A DNA stretch of 64,000 nucleotides from Anaerolineales bacterium (GCA_015075405.1 JABTUK010000002.1:1892408-1956407), one strand, 5' to 3'; counted from the first letter of the stretch, positions 32,046 to 40,531 are shown. Made by a program: numbers and translations. Notes: a model not told the origin generated them from the letters alone.

Positions 32046-34292
32046 ATGCAAGCCGACAACGTCGTTCGCTCCACCTGCCCTTTTTGTGGGGTAGGCTGTC
32101 AATTATTGCTCAACATCAAAAACGATCACCTCATCCGCATTGACGCACCCTTCGACGCTGCGCCCAATTATGGCCGTTTGTGCGTCAAGGGCCGGTTTGG
32201 GACCGATTTTGTCCATAGCCCCAAACGGCTCACGGTCCCCCTCATCCGCAAGACGCCTCAAACACCCGGCCAGCGCACCCCGGCCCAATACCCCGACGAC
32301 TGGCGCGAGGCTACCTGGGACGAGGCACTTGAGCTGGTGGTCAACCGGCTGACTGAACTGCGCTGGCAGTACGGGCCGGACAGCCTGACCTGCAACGTCT
32401 GCGCCAAAGCCACCAACGAAGACAACTACACCCTGCAAAAATATTTCCGGGCCGTGCTGGGCACCAACAACGTGGATCACTGCACCCGGCTGTGCCACGC
32501 CGGCAGCGTCAAGGCCCTGCAACTCTCCCTGAACACCAGCGCCATGACCAATTCCATCGCCGAGATGAAAAACCTGGAATGTTTTATCATCACCGGCTCC
32601 AACACCGCCGACAACCACCCGGTCATTGCCACCTTTCTCAAAGAGGCTGTCACCCACAACGGGGCCAAGCTGATTATGATTGACCCGCGCCGCACCGAAA
32701 TGGTCAATTTTTCCACCCTCTGGCTGCGCCAACAGCCCGGCAGCGACACCGCCGTGTTCAACGCCATGGCCCATGTTATTGTCAAAGAAAAATTGTATAA
32801 CCAGGCCTTTATCGCCGAGCGCACCGAAGGCTTTTCCCAATACATCGAAAGCCTGGAAGACAAAACACCGGAATGGGCCGAGGCCATCAGCGGCGTCCCG
32901 GCGGACGATATTCGCCAGGCGGCCCGCATGTACGCCAAAGCCAACGCCGCCGCCATCTATTGGGGCATGGGCATCAGCCAGAGCGTCCACGGCACCGACA
33001 ACGCCCTGACCCTGATCAACCTGGCCTTGCTGACCGGCCACATCGGGCGGCCCGGCACTGGGCTGAACCCGCTGCGCGGCCAGAACAACGTCCAGGGCTG
33101 TTCCGATTCCGGCGGCATGCCGACCGTCTTCACCGCTTACCAGCCCGTTACCAACCCTGATATTCGCCACAAATTTGAGCAAGCCTGGCACGCTCCCTTG
33201 TCCGGCGTCCCCGGTTTGACCACCACCGAAATGGTGGAGGGCATTTTGACTGGCCAGGTCAAAGGCTGGTACGTGATGGGCGAAGACCCCTTGATGAGCG
33301 AGCCGGACCTCAACCACGCCCGCCACGCGGTGGAGCAGTTGGAATTTTACGCCGCCCAGGATATTTTCTTTAACCAGAGCAACGTCTACGCCGACGTGAT
33401 TCTGCCCGCCGCTTCCTTTGCCGAAAAAGACGGCACCTTCACCAATTCCGACCGGCGCATCCAGCGCGTCCGCCAGGCTGTGACTCCGCCCGGCCAGGCC
33501 CGCGCCGATTGGGAGATTGTCAGCGAGGTGGCCCGGCGAACCATTGCCAAAATCTGCCAGGAGGCCGGTCAGCACGCGGATAGTCCGGCCCACAGCCTCG
33601 ACCAGGCCATTTGCCAGAACGCCGAGCAGATGCTGGCCAATTGGAGTTACAGCCATCCGGGCGACATCTGGGATGAGATGCGCCACCTGACCCCCGATTT
33701 TTACGGCGCAACGTATGAGCGAATTGACCGCGAGGGCGGCGTCCACTGGCCCTGCCCTTCGCTCGACCATCCCGGCTCACCCTATTTGTTTGAAAAAGAG
33801 TTCCCCAGCGGCCGGGGCAAATTTTTTGCCGTCGAGTACACCAACGAGAGCGAACTGCCCGACGAGGAGTATCCCTTTATCCTCAGCACCGGGCGGCTGC
33901 TGTATCACTGGCACGGCGGCTCGATGACCCGCGTCTCCTCGCTGAACAACATCTGGCCGGAATGTACGGTCGAAATGCACCCTCACGATGCCGCCAAACT
34001 CAGCCTGGAAACCGGCGATTGGGTGGACGTGTCCAGCCGGCGCGGGCAAATCACCGCCCGTCTGCTGGTCACGCAGCGCTCACCGCAGGGAACCATCTTT
34101 ATCCCCTTCCACTTCGCCGAAGCCGCCGCCAACACCCTGACTCACCATCTGCTAGACGAGCGGGCCAAAATCCCCGACTACAAGGTTTGTGGGGTCAAAA
34201 TAGAACGCGCCGCCAAAATTCCCACCGACCGCGCCGGGGCTGACATCCCGCTGGAGGATCGAGGAACGATTAAAGACTTGGCGGCGGTTTAA
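32046..34292 (+). CDS. Formate dehydrogenase-like molybdopterin oxidoreductase, catalytic subunit (cysteine form)
   Basis: This 748-residue protein is in the DMSO reductase superfamily. An N-terminal [4Fe-4S] motif CPFCGVGC with a later Cys (GRLCVKG) precedes the Mo/W-bis-MGD domains (TGSNTADNHP, MIDPRRTEM, HGTDN, LRGQNNVQGCSDSGGMP) and a C-terminal dinucleotide-binding domain ending in GVKIERA. At the position that is selenocysteine in E. coli FdhF the protein has HCTRLCH, the Cys form. NAD-linked partner subunits, an FdhD-like chaperone and electron carriers are absent nearby, so the redox partner is unknown. AAGGGGG precedes the ATG. Assignment to formate rather than another small substrate rests on overall motif similarity. 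Confidence 0.88.
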   Translation: MQADNVVRSTCPFCGVGCQLLLNIKNDHLIRIDAPFDAAPNYGRLCVKGRFGTDFVHSPKRLTVPLIRKTPQTPGQRTPAQYPDDWREATWDEALELVVNRLTELRWQYGPDSLTCNVCAKATNEDNYTLQKYFRAVLGTNNVDHCTRLCHAGSVKALQLSLNTSAMTNSIAEMKNLECFIITGSNTADNHPVIATFLKEAVTHNGAKLIMIDPRRTEMVNFSTLWLRQQPGSDTAVFNAMAHVIVKEKLYNQAFIAERTEGFSQYIESLEDKTPEWAEAISGVPADDIRQAARMYAKANAAAIYWGMGISQSVHGTDNALTLINLALLTGHIGRPGTGLNPLRGQNNVQGCSDSGGMPTVFTAYQPVTNPDIRHKFEQAWHAPLSGVPGLTTTEMVEGILTGQVKGWYVMGEDPLMSEPDLNHARHAVEQLEFYAAQDIFFNQSNVYADVILPAASFAEKDGTFTNSDRRIQRVRQAVTPPGQARADWEIVSEVARRTIAKICQEAGQHADSPAHSLDQAICQNAEQMLANWSYSHPGDIWDEMRHLTPDFYGATYERIDREGGVHWPCPSLDHPGSPYLFEKEFPSGRGKFFAVEYTNESELPDEEYPFILSTGRLLYHWHGGSMTRVSSLNNIWPECTVEMHPHDAAKLSLETGDWVDVSSRRGQITARLLVTQRSPQGTIFIPFHFAEAAANTLTHHLLDERAKIPDYKVCGVKIERAAKIPTDRAGADIPLEDRGTIKDLAAV

Positions 34293-34300
34293 AAAAAGTG

Positions 34301-34333
34301 GTCCACAGATGAACACAGATAAACACAGATGAA
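34301..34333. repeat. Direct tandem repeats of AACACAGATGAA
   Basis: Three copies of CACAGATGA/CACAGATAA lie immediately before the predicted TTG start of the next gene. No complementary arm is seen, unlike most loci. Confidence 0.75.
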
Positions 34334-34335
34334 TT

Positions 34336-36045
34336 TTGGCTAAAAATCTCTTTCTGCAAAAAAAATTTACCGCTTCTCCATCCGCTCAGTTGGCGCTCAT
34401 GGCCGGCCTGAGCGGATTGATTTATCTACTGGTTTTTACCCTTCCTTTTCCTCTACCCCGTCTTTATTCTACGATACCTCCTGTTGATTATACGAAGCTC
34501 ACAAATTACTCGATTAGTGGCTTTATCGGCTATGTGGCCGGATTGGGCGTGTTGTTCTGGCTTTACTTGTGGGCCATCCAACTGACAATACCCGCAGGGG
34601 GGCAGGGGGGCAGAGGAGCAGGGGGGCAGAGGAGCAGGGGGGCAGAGGAGGAATTACCCTTAAAGTACGGCGGTCGGCGGTCGGCGGTCGGCGGTCGGCT
34701 TATTCTGATCGTCAGTGCAGCCCTGGCTGTCATCCTCCTCTTCTCTTACCCCGTCACCGCTATTGACCTCTTCATCTATGCCATCCGCACGCGGGGTTGG
34801 GCGCTGTACGGCCTCAACCCCTTAACCACCGCCCCCGAAACCCTGCCCACCGCCGATCCCTGGCTCGGCCTGGCCGCCGAATGGGTGGACGCGCCGTCGC
34901 CTTATGGCCCGCTGTGGGAGTGGCTGTCGCTGGCCGCATTTCACCTGAGCGGCGGCAATTTTTTAAATCACCTGATTGCGCTAAAAATTTTAGCAACCCT
35001 GGCCTACCTCGGTTGTGCCTGGCTGATTTTTCGGGTAATGCGCCAAATTCAGCCTAATTGGGCAATAACTGCCACCATTGCCTTTGCCTGGAGTCCGTTG
35101 GTCTTATTGGAAACTGTTCAAAACGGCCACAACGATATAATTATGGTCTTTTTTCTGCTGGCAGCGGTCTGGGCTATGAATGAGCGAATAAGCGAATGGC
35201 GAATGGGCGAATGGCGAATAAACCCATTCGCCCATTCGCCCATTCGCCATTCCTTCATCTGCCTTTTTCTGGCTCTCTCGATCCTGGTCAAATTTGTGAC
35301 GGTTCTCGTCGTGCCCTTTTTTTTGCTGGCATTGACCGCCCACGAAGTCAAATGGCCCAAACGACTGATCCTTATGAGTGGGTACGGCCTGCTGATAGCA
35401 CTTTTAGTTATCTTGCCGCTGCTTCCTTTGTGGCCCGGCTGGGACAACTGGGCGGTGCTGCAAGCTGGCAGCGGCGCCGGACGGTCCCTGCTGGCTTTGC
35501 TGGTTCTCGGTTTCAAAGATGCCAGGGGCGTCAATTTTGCCTTCGATTTCTCCCGCGCCTTGCTGTTCGGCCTGTATACCTTGATTTATCTGTATATTCT
35601 TGTCAGGGGTCAGAAGCCAGTAGTCAGTAGTCAGAGGTCAGTAATCAGTAATCTTCCAACCTTCCAATCCTCCAACCTTCCAATCCTCCAACCCTCCAAT
35701 CCTCCAACCCTCGCCTCCTCGCCTCCTCGCCTCCTCGCCTCCTCCTTCCACGTCCTCTTCTGGTACGTCCTTCTCGCCGCGCCGGTGTTTCACGCCTGGT
35801 ATTTGCTCTGGTTTCTGCCGCTGGCAGCGTTGTTACTCCCCAACCGGCGACCGCTGATTGCCGCTGCCGTTTTTTCCATCACCGCGCTGTTCATCATCCC
35901 CTATTTTGAAACCGTTCGCGTCTGGTATCCGGTTTTGCTGGAAAACCAATTTCTGGGCCATCTGATCGGAGTGCCCCTGTTGGTGGTTCCGCCGGCCCTC
36001 GCCCTCCTCTGGCCGATTAGCCGAAGCCCCAAATCTGAGGTATGA
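34336..36045 (+). CDS. Multi-pass membrane glycosyltransferase-like protein
   Basis: The 569-residue product has about ten hydrophobic segments and no soluble catalytic domain, as in GT-C polyprenyl-phosphate-sugar transferases of the DUF2029/GT87 or MptA-like type. An acidic/aromatic loop typical of that fold appears around DLFIYAIRTRGWALYGLNPL, with DAPSPYGPLWEWLS following. The substrate is unknown. Three low-complexity stretches (residues about 86-121, 281-308 and 423-471) are encoded by tandem repeats of the intergenic kind and keep the frame. The TTG start lies at the end of a tandem repeat and has no clear ribosome-binding site, so it is uncertain. Confidence 0.7.
   Translation: MAKNLFLQKKFTASPSAQLALMAGLSGLIYLLVFTLPFPLPRLYSTIPPVDYTKLTNYSISGFIGYVAGLGVLFWLYLWAIQLTIPAGGQGGRGAGGQRSRGAEEELPLKYGGRRSAVGGRLILIVSAALAVILLFSYPVTAIDLFIYAIRTRGWALYGLNPLTTAPETLPTADPWLGLAAEWVDAPSPYGPLWEWLSLAAFHLSGGNFLNHLIALKILATLAYLGCAWLIFRVMRQIQPNWAITATIAFAWSPLVLLETVQNGHNDIIMVFFLLAAVWAMNERISEWRMGEWRINPFAHSPIRHSFICLFLALSILVKFVTVLVVPFFLLALTAHEVKWPKRLILMSGYGLLIALLVILPLLPLWPGWDNWAVLQAGSGAGRSLLALLVLGFKDARGVNFAFDFSRALLFGLYTLIYLYILVRGQKPVVSSQRSVISNLPTFQSSNLPILQPSNPPTLASSPPRLLASSFHVLFWYVLLAAPVFHAWYLLWFLPLAALLLPNRRPLIAAAVFSITALFIIPYFETVRVWYPVLLENQFLGHLIGVPLLVVPPALALLWPISRSPKSEV
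34593..34699. repeat. In-gene tandem repeats (GGGGGGCAGAGGAGCA and GGTCGGC units)
   Basis: Three copies of GGCAGAGGAGCAGGGG are followed by four copies of GGCGGTC. They encode G/R/A-rich residues in the membrane protein. A similar GCAGGGG run occurs in the permease gene, and CGGCGGTC occurs upstream of sdhC. Confidence 0.85.
35177..35260. repeat. In-gene tandem-repeat hairpin (GCGAATGG unit)
   Basis: The left arm GCGAATGGCGAATGGGCGAA, then TGGCGAATA is followed directly by the right arm CCCATTCGCCCATTCGCCCA, then TTCGCCATTCC, a near-perfect inverted repeat inside the coding sequence. Confidence 0.9.
35604..35750. repeat. In-gene composite tandem repeats
   Basis: Three simple motifs lie back to back: AGTCAGTAGTCAGAGGTCAG, then CTTCCAACCTTCCAATCCTC copies, then four copies of GCCTCCTC. 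Each motif also occurs alone between genes elsewhere in the window (near 7.9, 10.5 and 11.5 kb). Confidence 0.9.
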
Positions 36046-36047
36046 TA

Positions 36048-36105
36048 GGTGAGGCGTGAGGCGTGAGGCGTGAAATTCCTTACGCACCATCCGCTACGCA
36101 CCACG
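36048..36105. repeat. Short-tandem-repeat hairpin (GTGAGGC unit)
   Basis: Three copies of GTGAGGC, ending GTGAAATTCC, are followed by TTACGCACC and CTACGCACCACG, an imperfect complementary arm. It lies between the membrane protein gene and the F420:NADP oxidoreductase gene. Confidence 0.7.
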
Positions 36106-36147
36106 TTACTAATCCAAAATCTAAAATCCACAAGAGGATAACTTCAG

Positions 36148-36804
36148 ATGACCAAAACTATCGCTGTTCTGGGTGGAACAGGTAATGAAGGGCCGGGCCT
36201 GGCCCGGCAGTGGGCCAAATCGGGCCAATATAAAGTAATTCTCGGCTCGCGCCAGGCCGAAAAGGCCGAGCGGGTCGCGGCTGAATTAAATGAACAATTG
36301 GGGCAGCCTCTCCTCACCGGCATGGCCAATGAAGACGCGGCCAAAGCCGCCGACATCTGCGTGCTGACCGTGCCTTACAGCGCCCAGGGGCCAACCCTGA
36401 CCCAACTCCGGGATGTCCTGCAAGGTAAAATTTTGATAGATGTGACCGTGCCGCTCAAGCCGCCCAAGGTCAGCCACGTCAACGTGCCGCCAGGCGGGTC
36501 GGCGGGACAGGAAGCGCAGGCCATTTTGGGCGAGGGCGTGCGGGTGGTGTCGGCCTTTCAAAATGTCGGCGCGGCCCATTTGAGCGACGACAGCGAGCAC
36601 ATTGATTGCGATGTGTTGGTCTGCGGCGATGATAAAGAAGCCAAAGCCGAAGCCATCGCCCTGGCCGAAGCCTGCGGCATGCGCGGCATTGACGCCGGCC
36701 CGCTGCAAAATGCCGTCGTGATCGAGGGCTTAACGGCTGTGCTGATTGGCATCAACATCCGGCACAAGGTCAAAGCGTCAGGCATTAAAATCACTGGAAT
36801 TTAA
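36148..36804 (+). CDS. fno: F420-dependent NADP oxidoreductase (NADPH-dependent F420 reductase)
   Basis: This 218-residue protein transfers hydride between F420H2 and NADP+. The N-terminus IAVLGGTGNEGPGLARQWAK is the Rossmann motif of the family, followed by ILGSRQAEKAERVA, with basic residues that read the NADP phosphate, then VLTVPYSAQGPTL, VDVTVPL-like and VVSAFQNVGAAHL. AGAGGA precedes the ATG. The cofE ligase and an FbiB-like nitroreductase lie within 6 kb, which supports F420 use in this organism. Confidence 0.88.
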   Translation: MTKTIAVLGGTGNEGPGLARQWAKSGQYKVILGSRQAEKAERVAAELNEQLGQPLLTGMANEDAAKAADICVLTVPYSAQGPTLTQLRDVLQGKILIDVTVPLKPPKVSHVNVPPGGSAGQEAQAILGEGVRVVSAFQNVGAAHLSDDSEHIDCDVLVCGDDKEAKAEAIALAEACGMRGIDAGPLQNAVVIEGLTAVLIGINIRHKVKASGIKITGI

Positions 36805-36831
36805 AGGTTCTTCAGAATTTTATGGGCTTTG

Positions 36832-36892
36832 AGCGTGATACGTGATGCGTGATGACTTTAATCATGTATCACGCATCACGCATCACGTGATC
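36832..36892. repeat. Short-tandem-repeat hairpin (GTGATGC unit)
   Basis: CGTGATACGTGATGCGTGAT pairs with ATCACGCATCACGCATCACG. It begins about 28 nt after the oxidoreductase stop and ends just before the ribosome-binding site of the peptidase gene. A close relative lies near 42.1 kb. Confidence 0.9.
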
Positions 36893-36902
36893 GAGAGGAA
36901 AA

Positions 36903-38951
36903 ATGAAAACCGATTTAAAGCCACCTGTTGCTAAAATTGAGCCGCGAGTTTTTACCCTACACGGCGACACCCGCACCGACAACTATTTTTGGCTGCGGGA
37001 ACGCTCGAACCCGGAAGTGATGGCTTACCTGGAAGCAGAAAACAAATACACAGCGGCGGTTATGCAGCCCACCGAACCGCTGCAAGCGCAGTTGTACCGA
37101 GAACTGCTGGGTTACATCAAAGAAACGGATCAGAGCGCGCCGGAAAAACTGGATAACTATTATTACTACGAACGCACCGAAACCGGCAAAGCCTACCCGA
37201 TTTACTGCCGCAAGCAGGGCAGCCTCGATGCGCCGGAAGAAATTCTGCTGGATCAAAACCTACTGGCCGAGGGCCACGATTTTTGCCAGCTTGGAGTGTT
37301 CCAGGTTAGCCCCGATCACAAACTCTTGGCCTACTCGGTTGATCTCAGCGGCGCGGAAACCTTCACCCTATACCTGAAAGACCTGACCACCGGCCAATTG
37401 TTACCCGATCAAATTCGCAATACTTACTACAGCCTGGCCTGGGCCAACGACAACCGAACCTTTTTTTACACGGTTTTGGATGAGGCCAAGCGCCCCTATC
37501 AGTTGTACCGCCATACTCTCGGAACCGGCCCCCGCGATGATGTTTTGCTCTACCACGAAACCGACGAAATGTACAACATGTTTCTCCACAAAAGCCGGAG
37601 CAAAGCCTACATCCTGGTCTATCTGCGCCAGTCGGTCACATCCGAGTGGCATTACCTCTCTGCTGATGATCCCACCGGCCAATTCCGGGTCATCCAGCCC
37701 CGCCAGCACGGCCTGGAATATCTGGTAGACCACCACGGCGACGAGTTCTTTATTTTGACCAACGCCGAGGCCGAAAATTTTCGAGTGATGACGGTCTCCA
37801 CCGCCAACCCGGCCAAAGCGCAGTGGCGAGAGTTGATTCCCCACCGGCCGGCGGTCAAAGTGGATGAACTGCTGGCCTTTGAGGATCACCTGGTTTTGTT
37901 TGAGCGGGAGCAGGGGCTGCCCCAAATTCAGGTGATCCACCTGCCCGACCAAACCAGTCACTACGTTGAATTTACCGAACCGGCCTACACCATCTGGCCG
38001 CAAGGCAATCGAGAGTTCCAAACCGCCCAACTGCGCTTTGGTTATTCCTCGCTGGTCACGCCGCCCTCGACCTTTGATTACGAGATGAATGACCGCACCC
38101 GCGACCTCAAAAAGCAGGAAGAGGTTCCGGGTTATGACCCGGCCCAGTATCAGTCAGAACGGATTTTTGCCACTGCCGCCGACGGCGTCCCGGTGCCGAT
38201 TTCGCTGGTTTACAAAAAGGGCCTGGTTAAAGATGGGCGCAGCCCCTTGCTTATGCACGGCTATGGCGCCTACGAAGCCTCGATGGATGCCTATTTTGCC
38301 TCGCGGCGCTTGTGCCTGCTGGAACGCGGCTTTGTGTTTGCCATCCCCCACATTCGCGGCGGCGGCGAAATGGGCCGGCGTTGGTACGAGCAGGGCAAGC
38401 TGCTCCACAAGCGCAACAGCTTCACCGATTTCATCGCCTGCGCCGAGCATCTGGTGGTCGAAAAATATACTTCCGCCGACAAGCTGGTTGCCTTTGGCCG
38501 CAGCGCCGGCGGCCTGCTGATGGGTGCGGTGACAAACATACGCCCGGATTTGTTCAAAGTGGTTGTGGCTGGGGTGCCTTTTGTAGATGCCATCAACACC
38601 ATGCTCGATGCCTCCATCCCCCTGACCACCAGCGAGTTCGAAGAATGGGGCAATCCCGCCGACCCGACCTACTACGCCTACATCAAATCCTACTCACCCT
38701 ATGACAATGTCGAAGCCAAAGCTTACCCCCATCTGCTGGTCACTGCCGGTTTGAACGATCCGCGCGTGCAGTATTGGGAACCGGCCAAATGGGTCGCCCG
38801 GCTGCGCGCCCTGAAAACAGACCAAAACGTTCTGCTGCTCAAAACCGAGATGTCCGCCGGGCATAGCGGCCCCTCCGACCGCTACGCCTATCTGCGCGAA
38901 TGGGCCTTTACCTACGCCTTTATTCTCGACCGGCTGGGGATCTATGCCTGA
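36903..38951 (+). CDS. ptrB: Oligopeptidase B (S9A family)
   Basis: This 682-residue serine peptidase cleaves small peptides after basic residues in the cytoplasm. The N-terminal beta-propeller has the family marks HGDTRTDNYFWLRER and LDQNLLAEGH. The catalytic domain has MHGYGAYEASMDAYF, IPHIRGGGEMGRRWYEQGK, the nucleophile in FGRSAGGLLMGAV, and the His in SAGHSGPSDRY. GAGAGG precedes the ATG. Its stop overlaps the next gene, cofE, by 8 nt, so they are cotranscribed; no functional link is known. Confidence 0.94.
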   Translation: MKTDLKPPVAKIEPRVFTLHGDTRTDNYFWLRERSNPEVMAYLEAENKYTAAVMQPTEPLQAQLYRELLGYIKETDQSAPEKLDNYYYYERTETGKAYPIYCRKQGSLDAPEEILLDQNLLAEGHDFCQLGVFQVSPDHKLLAYSVDLSGAETFTLYLKDLTTGQLLPDQIRNTYYSLAWANDNRTFFYTVLDEAKRPYQLYRHTLGTGPRDDVLLYHETDEMYNMFLHKSRSKAYILVYLRQSVTSEWHYLSADDPTGQFRVIQPRQHGLEYLVDHHGDEFFILTNAEAENFRVMTVSTANPAKAQWRELIPHRPAVKVDELLAFEDHLVLFEREQGLPQIQVIHLPDQTSHYVEFTEPAYTIWPQGNREFQTAQLRFGYSSLVTPPSTFDYEMNDRTRDLKKQEEVPGYDPAQYQSERIFATAADGVPVPISLVYKKGLVKDGRSPLLMHGYGAYEASMDAYFASRRLCLLERGFVFAIPHIRGGGEMGRRWYEQGKLLHKRNSFTDFIACAEHLVVEKYTSADKLVAFGRSAGGLLMGAVTNIRPDLFKVVVAGVPFVDAINTMLDASIPLTTSEFEEWGNPADPTYYAYIKSYSPYDNVEAKAYPHLLVTAGLNDPRVQYWEPAKWVARLRALKTDQNVLLLKTEMSAGHSGPSDRYAYLREWAFTYAFILDRLGIYA

Positions 38952-39708
38952 CACGGTGCAGCTAATCCCCCTACCCGGCCTGCCCCTCATCCGGCCCGGC
39001 GACGACCTGGCCGAACTGATAGCAGCAGCCAGCCAAAAGGCCGGGCTGATCTTGAACAACACGGATATTGTCGTTGTGGCCCAAAAGATTGTCTCCAAAG
39101 CGGAGGGCCGCTTTGTCCGCCTGTCCGAAGTGACTCCTTCGGCTGAGGCGCTGGCTCTGGCCGCCATCACCGGCAAACCCGCCGAGCAGGTGGAAGTGAT
39201 TTTGTGGGACACCGCCGAAATCGTCCGGGCGCAAAAAGAGCTGCTGATTGCGCAGCACAAGCTGGGTTTTGTCAGCGCCAACGCCGGGGTAGATCATTCC
39301 AACGTCAGTGATGAGCCGGGGGTGCTGCTCCGCCTGCCCGCCGACCCCGACGCCTCGGCCCGCGCTATCCGCCGGCGGCTGGCCGAGTTGACCGGCGCAG
39401 CCCCACCCACCCTGATTATTGACAGCCACGGGCGGGCCTGGCGTTTTGGCACTGTCGGGGTGGCGATTGGGGTCAGCGGGCTGGCTCCTGTGCAGGATTT
39501 ACGCGGTGTGGCCGACCTGTTTGGCGAACCATTGCGCCACACCGATGTTGGCTTCACCGACCAGATTGCTGCCGCCGCCAGTCTGCTCATGGGCCAGGCC
39601 GCCGAAGGCTGCCCGGTGGTGATTGTACGCGGCCTGCCCTTCACCTTAAACGAGCAAGCCAAAGCTGCCGATGCCTTGCGGCCCAAGCATCTGGATGTGT
39701 TTCGGTAG
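38944..39708 (+). CDS. cofE: Coenzyme F420-0:L-glutamate ligase
   Basis: CofE adds glutamates to F420-0 using GTP. This 254-residue protein has the family elements: LPGLPLIRPGDDLAELI, TDIVVVAQKIVSKAEGR, DTAEIVRAQKELLIAQHKLG, the metal/GTP-site region VSANAGVDHSNV, LIIDSHGRAWRFGTVGVAIG, and FTDQIAAAASLLMGQAAEG. It corresponds to the N-terminal half of mycobacterial FbiB; the C-terminal nitroreductase half is a separate gene about 1.7 kb downstream. Other F420 genes (cofC, cofD, cofG, cofH) are not in the window. Confidence 0.93.
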   Translation: MPDTVQLIPLPGLPLIRPGDDLAELIAAASQKAGLILNNTDIVVVAQKIVSKAEGRFVRLSEVTPSAEALALAAITGKPAEQVEVILWDTAEIVRAQKELLIAQHKLGFVSANAGVDHSNVSDEPGVLLRLPADPDASARAIRRRLAELTGAAPPTLIIDSHGRAWRFGTVGVAIGVSGLAPVQDLRGVADLFGEPLRHTDVGFTDQIAAAASLLMGQAAEGCPVVIVRGLPFTLNEQAKAADALRPKHLDVFR

Positions 39709-39709
39709 T

Positions 39710-39740
39710 AGAGAGTAGGTAATTTTTTCCTTACTCTCTT
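39710..39740 (+). terminator. Possible terminator after cofE
   Basis: GAGAGTAGG and CCTTACTCTC form a stem with one bulge and an AATTTTTT loop. The T-run is in the loop rather than after the stem, so confidence is modest. Confidence 0.4.
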
Positions 39741-39763
39741 ATGGCCTACCCCTATTATGGACC

Positions 39764-39859
39764 TCCAGAAAAGTTTTCGTCGGGATTTGGGGATAAAAAC
39801 AGAAAAAAACCTCTTAATCTCCAATTCCCGACCCAAAATAGCTAGAAAACTTTTCTGGA
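39764..39859. repeat. Terminal-inverted-repeat element (TCCAGAAAAGTTTTC ends)
   Basis: The 15-bp ends TCCAGAAAAGTTTTC and GAAAACTTTTCTGGA are perfect inverted repeats. An inner pair, CGTCGGGATTTGGGG and CCAATTCCCGACCC, also pairs. The left border matches the element at 16.05 kb, which has a different interior. Confidence 0.75.
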
Positions 39860-39932
39860 CAGCATATTTGGAATTAATAAGAAACAGCAGGTATATTTAT
39901 CATGATTGAGTATAGTAAGGAGTCCAGGGATA

Positions 39933-40169
39933 ATGGTCGGTTTTGATCGTATAACATCTGATCCACAAATCTTGGGTGGCAAAGCATGTATTAGAGGCAT
40001 GCGCATTTCGGTCTCATTGATTGTCAATTTGGTAGCCAATGGAATGACCATCAAAGAAATCATAGACGAATACCCTGATCTTGAGCCAGAAGATATTCAA
40101 CAAGCTTTACGTTATGCCGCCTGGACGGTTGATGATATTATTTTTATCCCAACCAAAGCAGCCGTATGA
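39933..40169 (+). CDS. DUF433-family antitoxin
   Basis: The 78-residue protein has the DUF433 signature: RITSDPQILGGKACIRGMRI, then LVANGMTIKEIIDEYPDLEP with EDIQQALRYAAW, a winged-helix-like domain. Such proteins pair with DUF5615 PIN-like toxins, as here. The ATG is preferred over an upstream TTG because AAGGAG lies about 10 nt before it. The stop overlaps the next ATG (ATGA). Confidence 0.88.
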   Translation: MVGFDRITSDPQILGGKACIRGMRISVSLIVNLVANGMTIKEIIDEYPDLEPEDIQQALRYAAWTVDDIIFIPTKAAV

Positions 40170-40531
40170 AGTTTTTGCTGGATATGGGGTTGGCCCATAG
40201 TACGGCCGTTTACTTGCGTACTCAAGGGTACGATGCGCTTCATCTACGAGAACAAGGGTTACAGCGATTAGATGACGCAAAAATTGTAGAAAAAGCGCTG
40301 GCAGAAGATCGAGTAATCCTCACTCACGATCTTGACCTGGGTTAGATTGTTGCCTTGAGTCGAGGTCGTTTTCCTAGCGTCATCACCTTTCGGCTAGAAG
40401 ATATGCGCGCCTCTCAGGTGAATTATTACCTGACCGAAGTATTGAGCCATTTTGCCCCACAGATAGAGATTGGCGCTTTGGTTAGCGTAAATGAACAAGC
40501 TATCCGTCTCCGCCCTTTGCCGATTAAGTGA
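40166..40531 (+). pseudogene. DUF5615 PIN-like toxin interrupted by an amber codon
   Basis: The product starts MKFLLDMGLAHSTAVYLRTQ, then GYDALHLREQGLQRLDDAKI, and reaches VILTHDLDLG before a TAG at 40343. The same frame continues IVALSRGRFPSVITFRLEDM to a TGA, giving 121 codons in all, the normal size of the family. The catalytic Asp residues (LLD, THDLD) precede the stop, but the last strand and helix do not. A single-base change explains it. The module is probably inactivated. Confidence 0.8.

Noticed and set aside
32103..33770. A 555-codon open frame antisense to the formate dehydrogenase-like gene
   Set aside because: It is a mirror of a GC-rich, codon-biased gene. Its translation has low-complexity G/A/V/H-rich sequence without domains, while the sense strand has clear motifs throughout.
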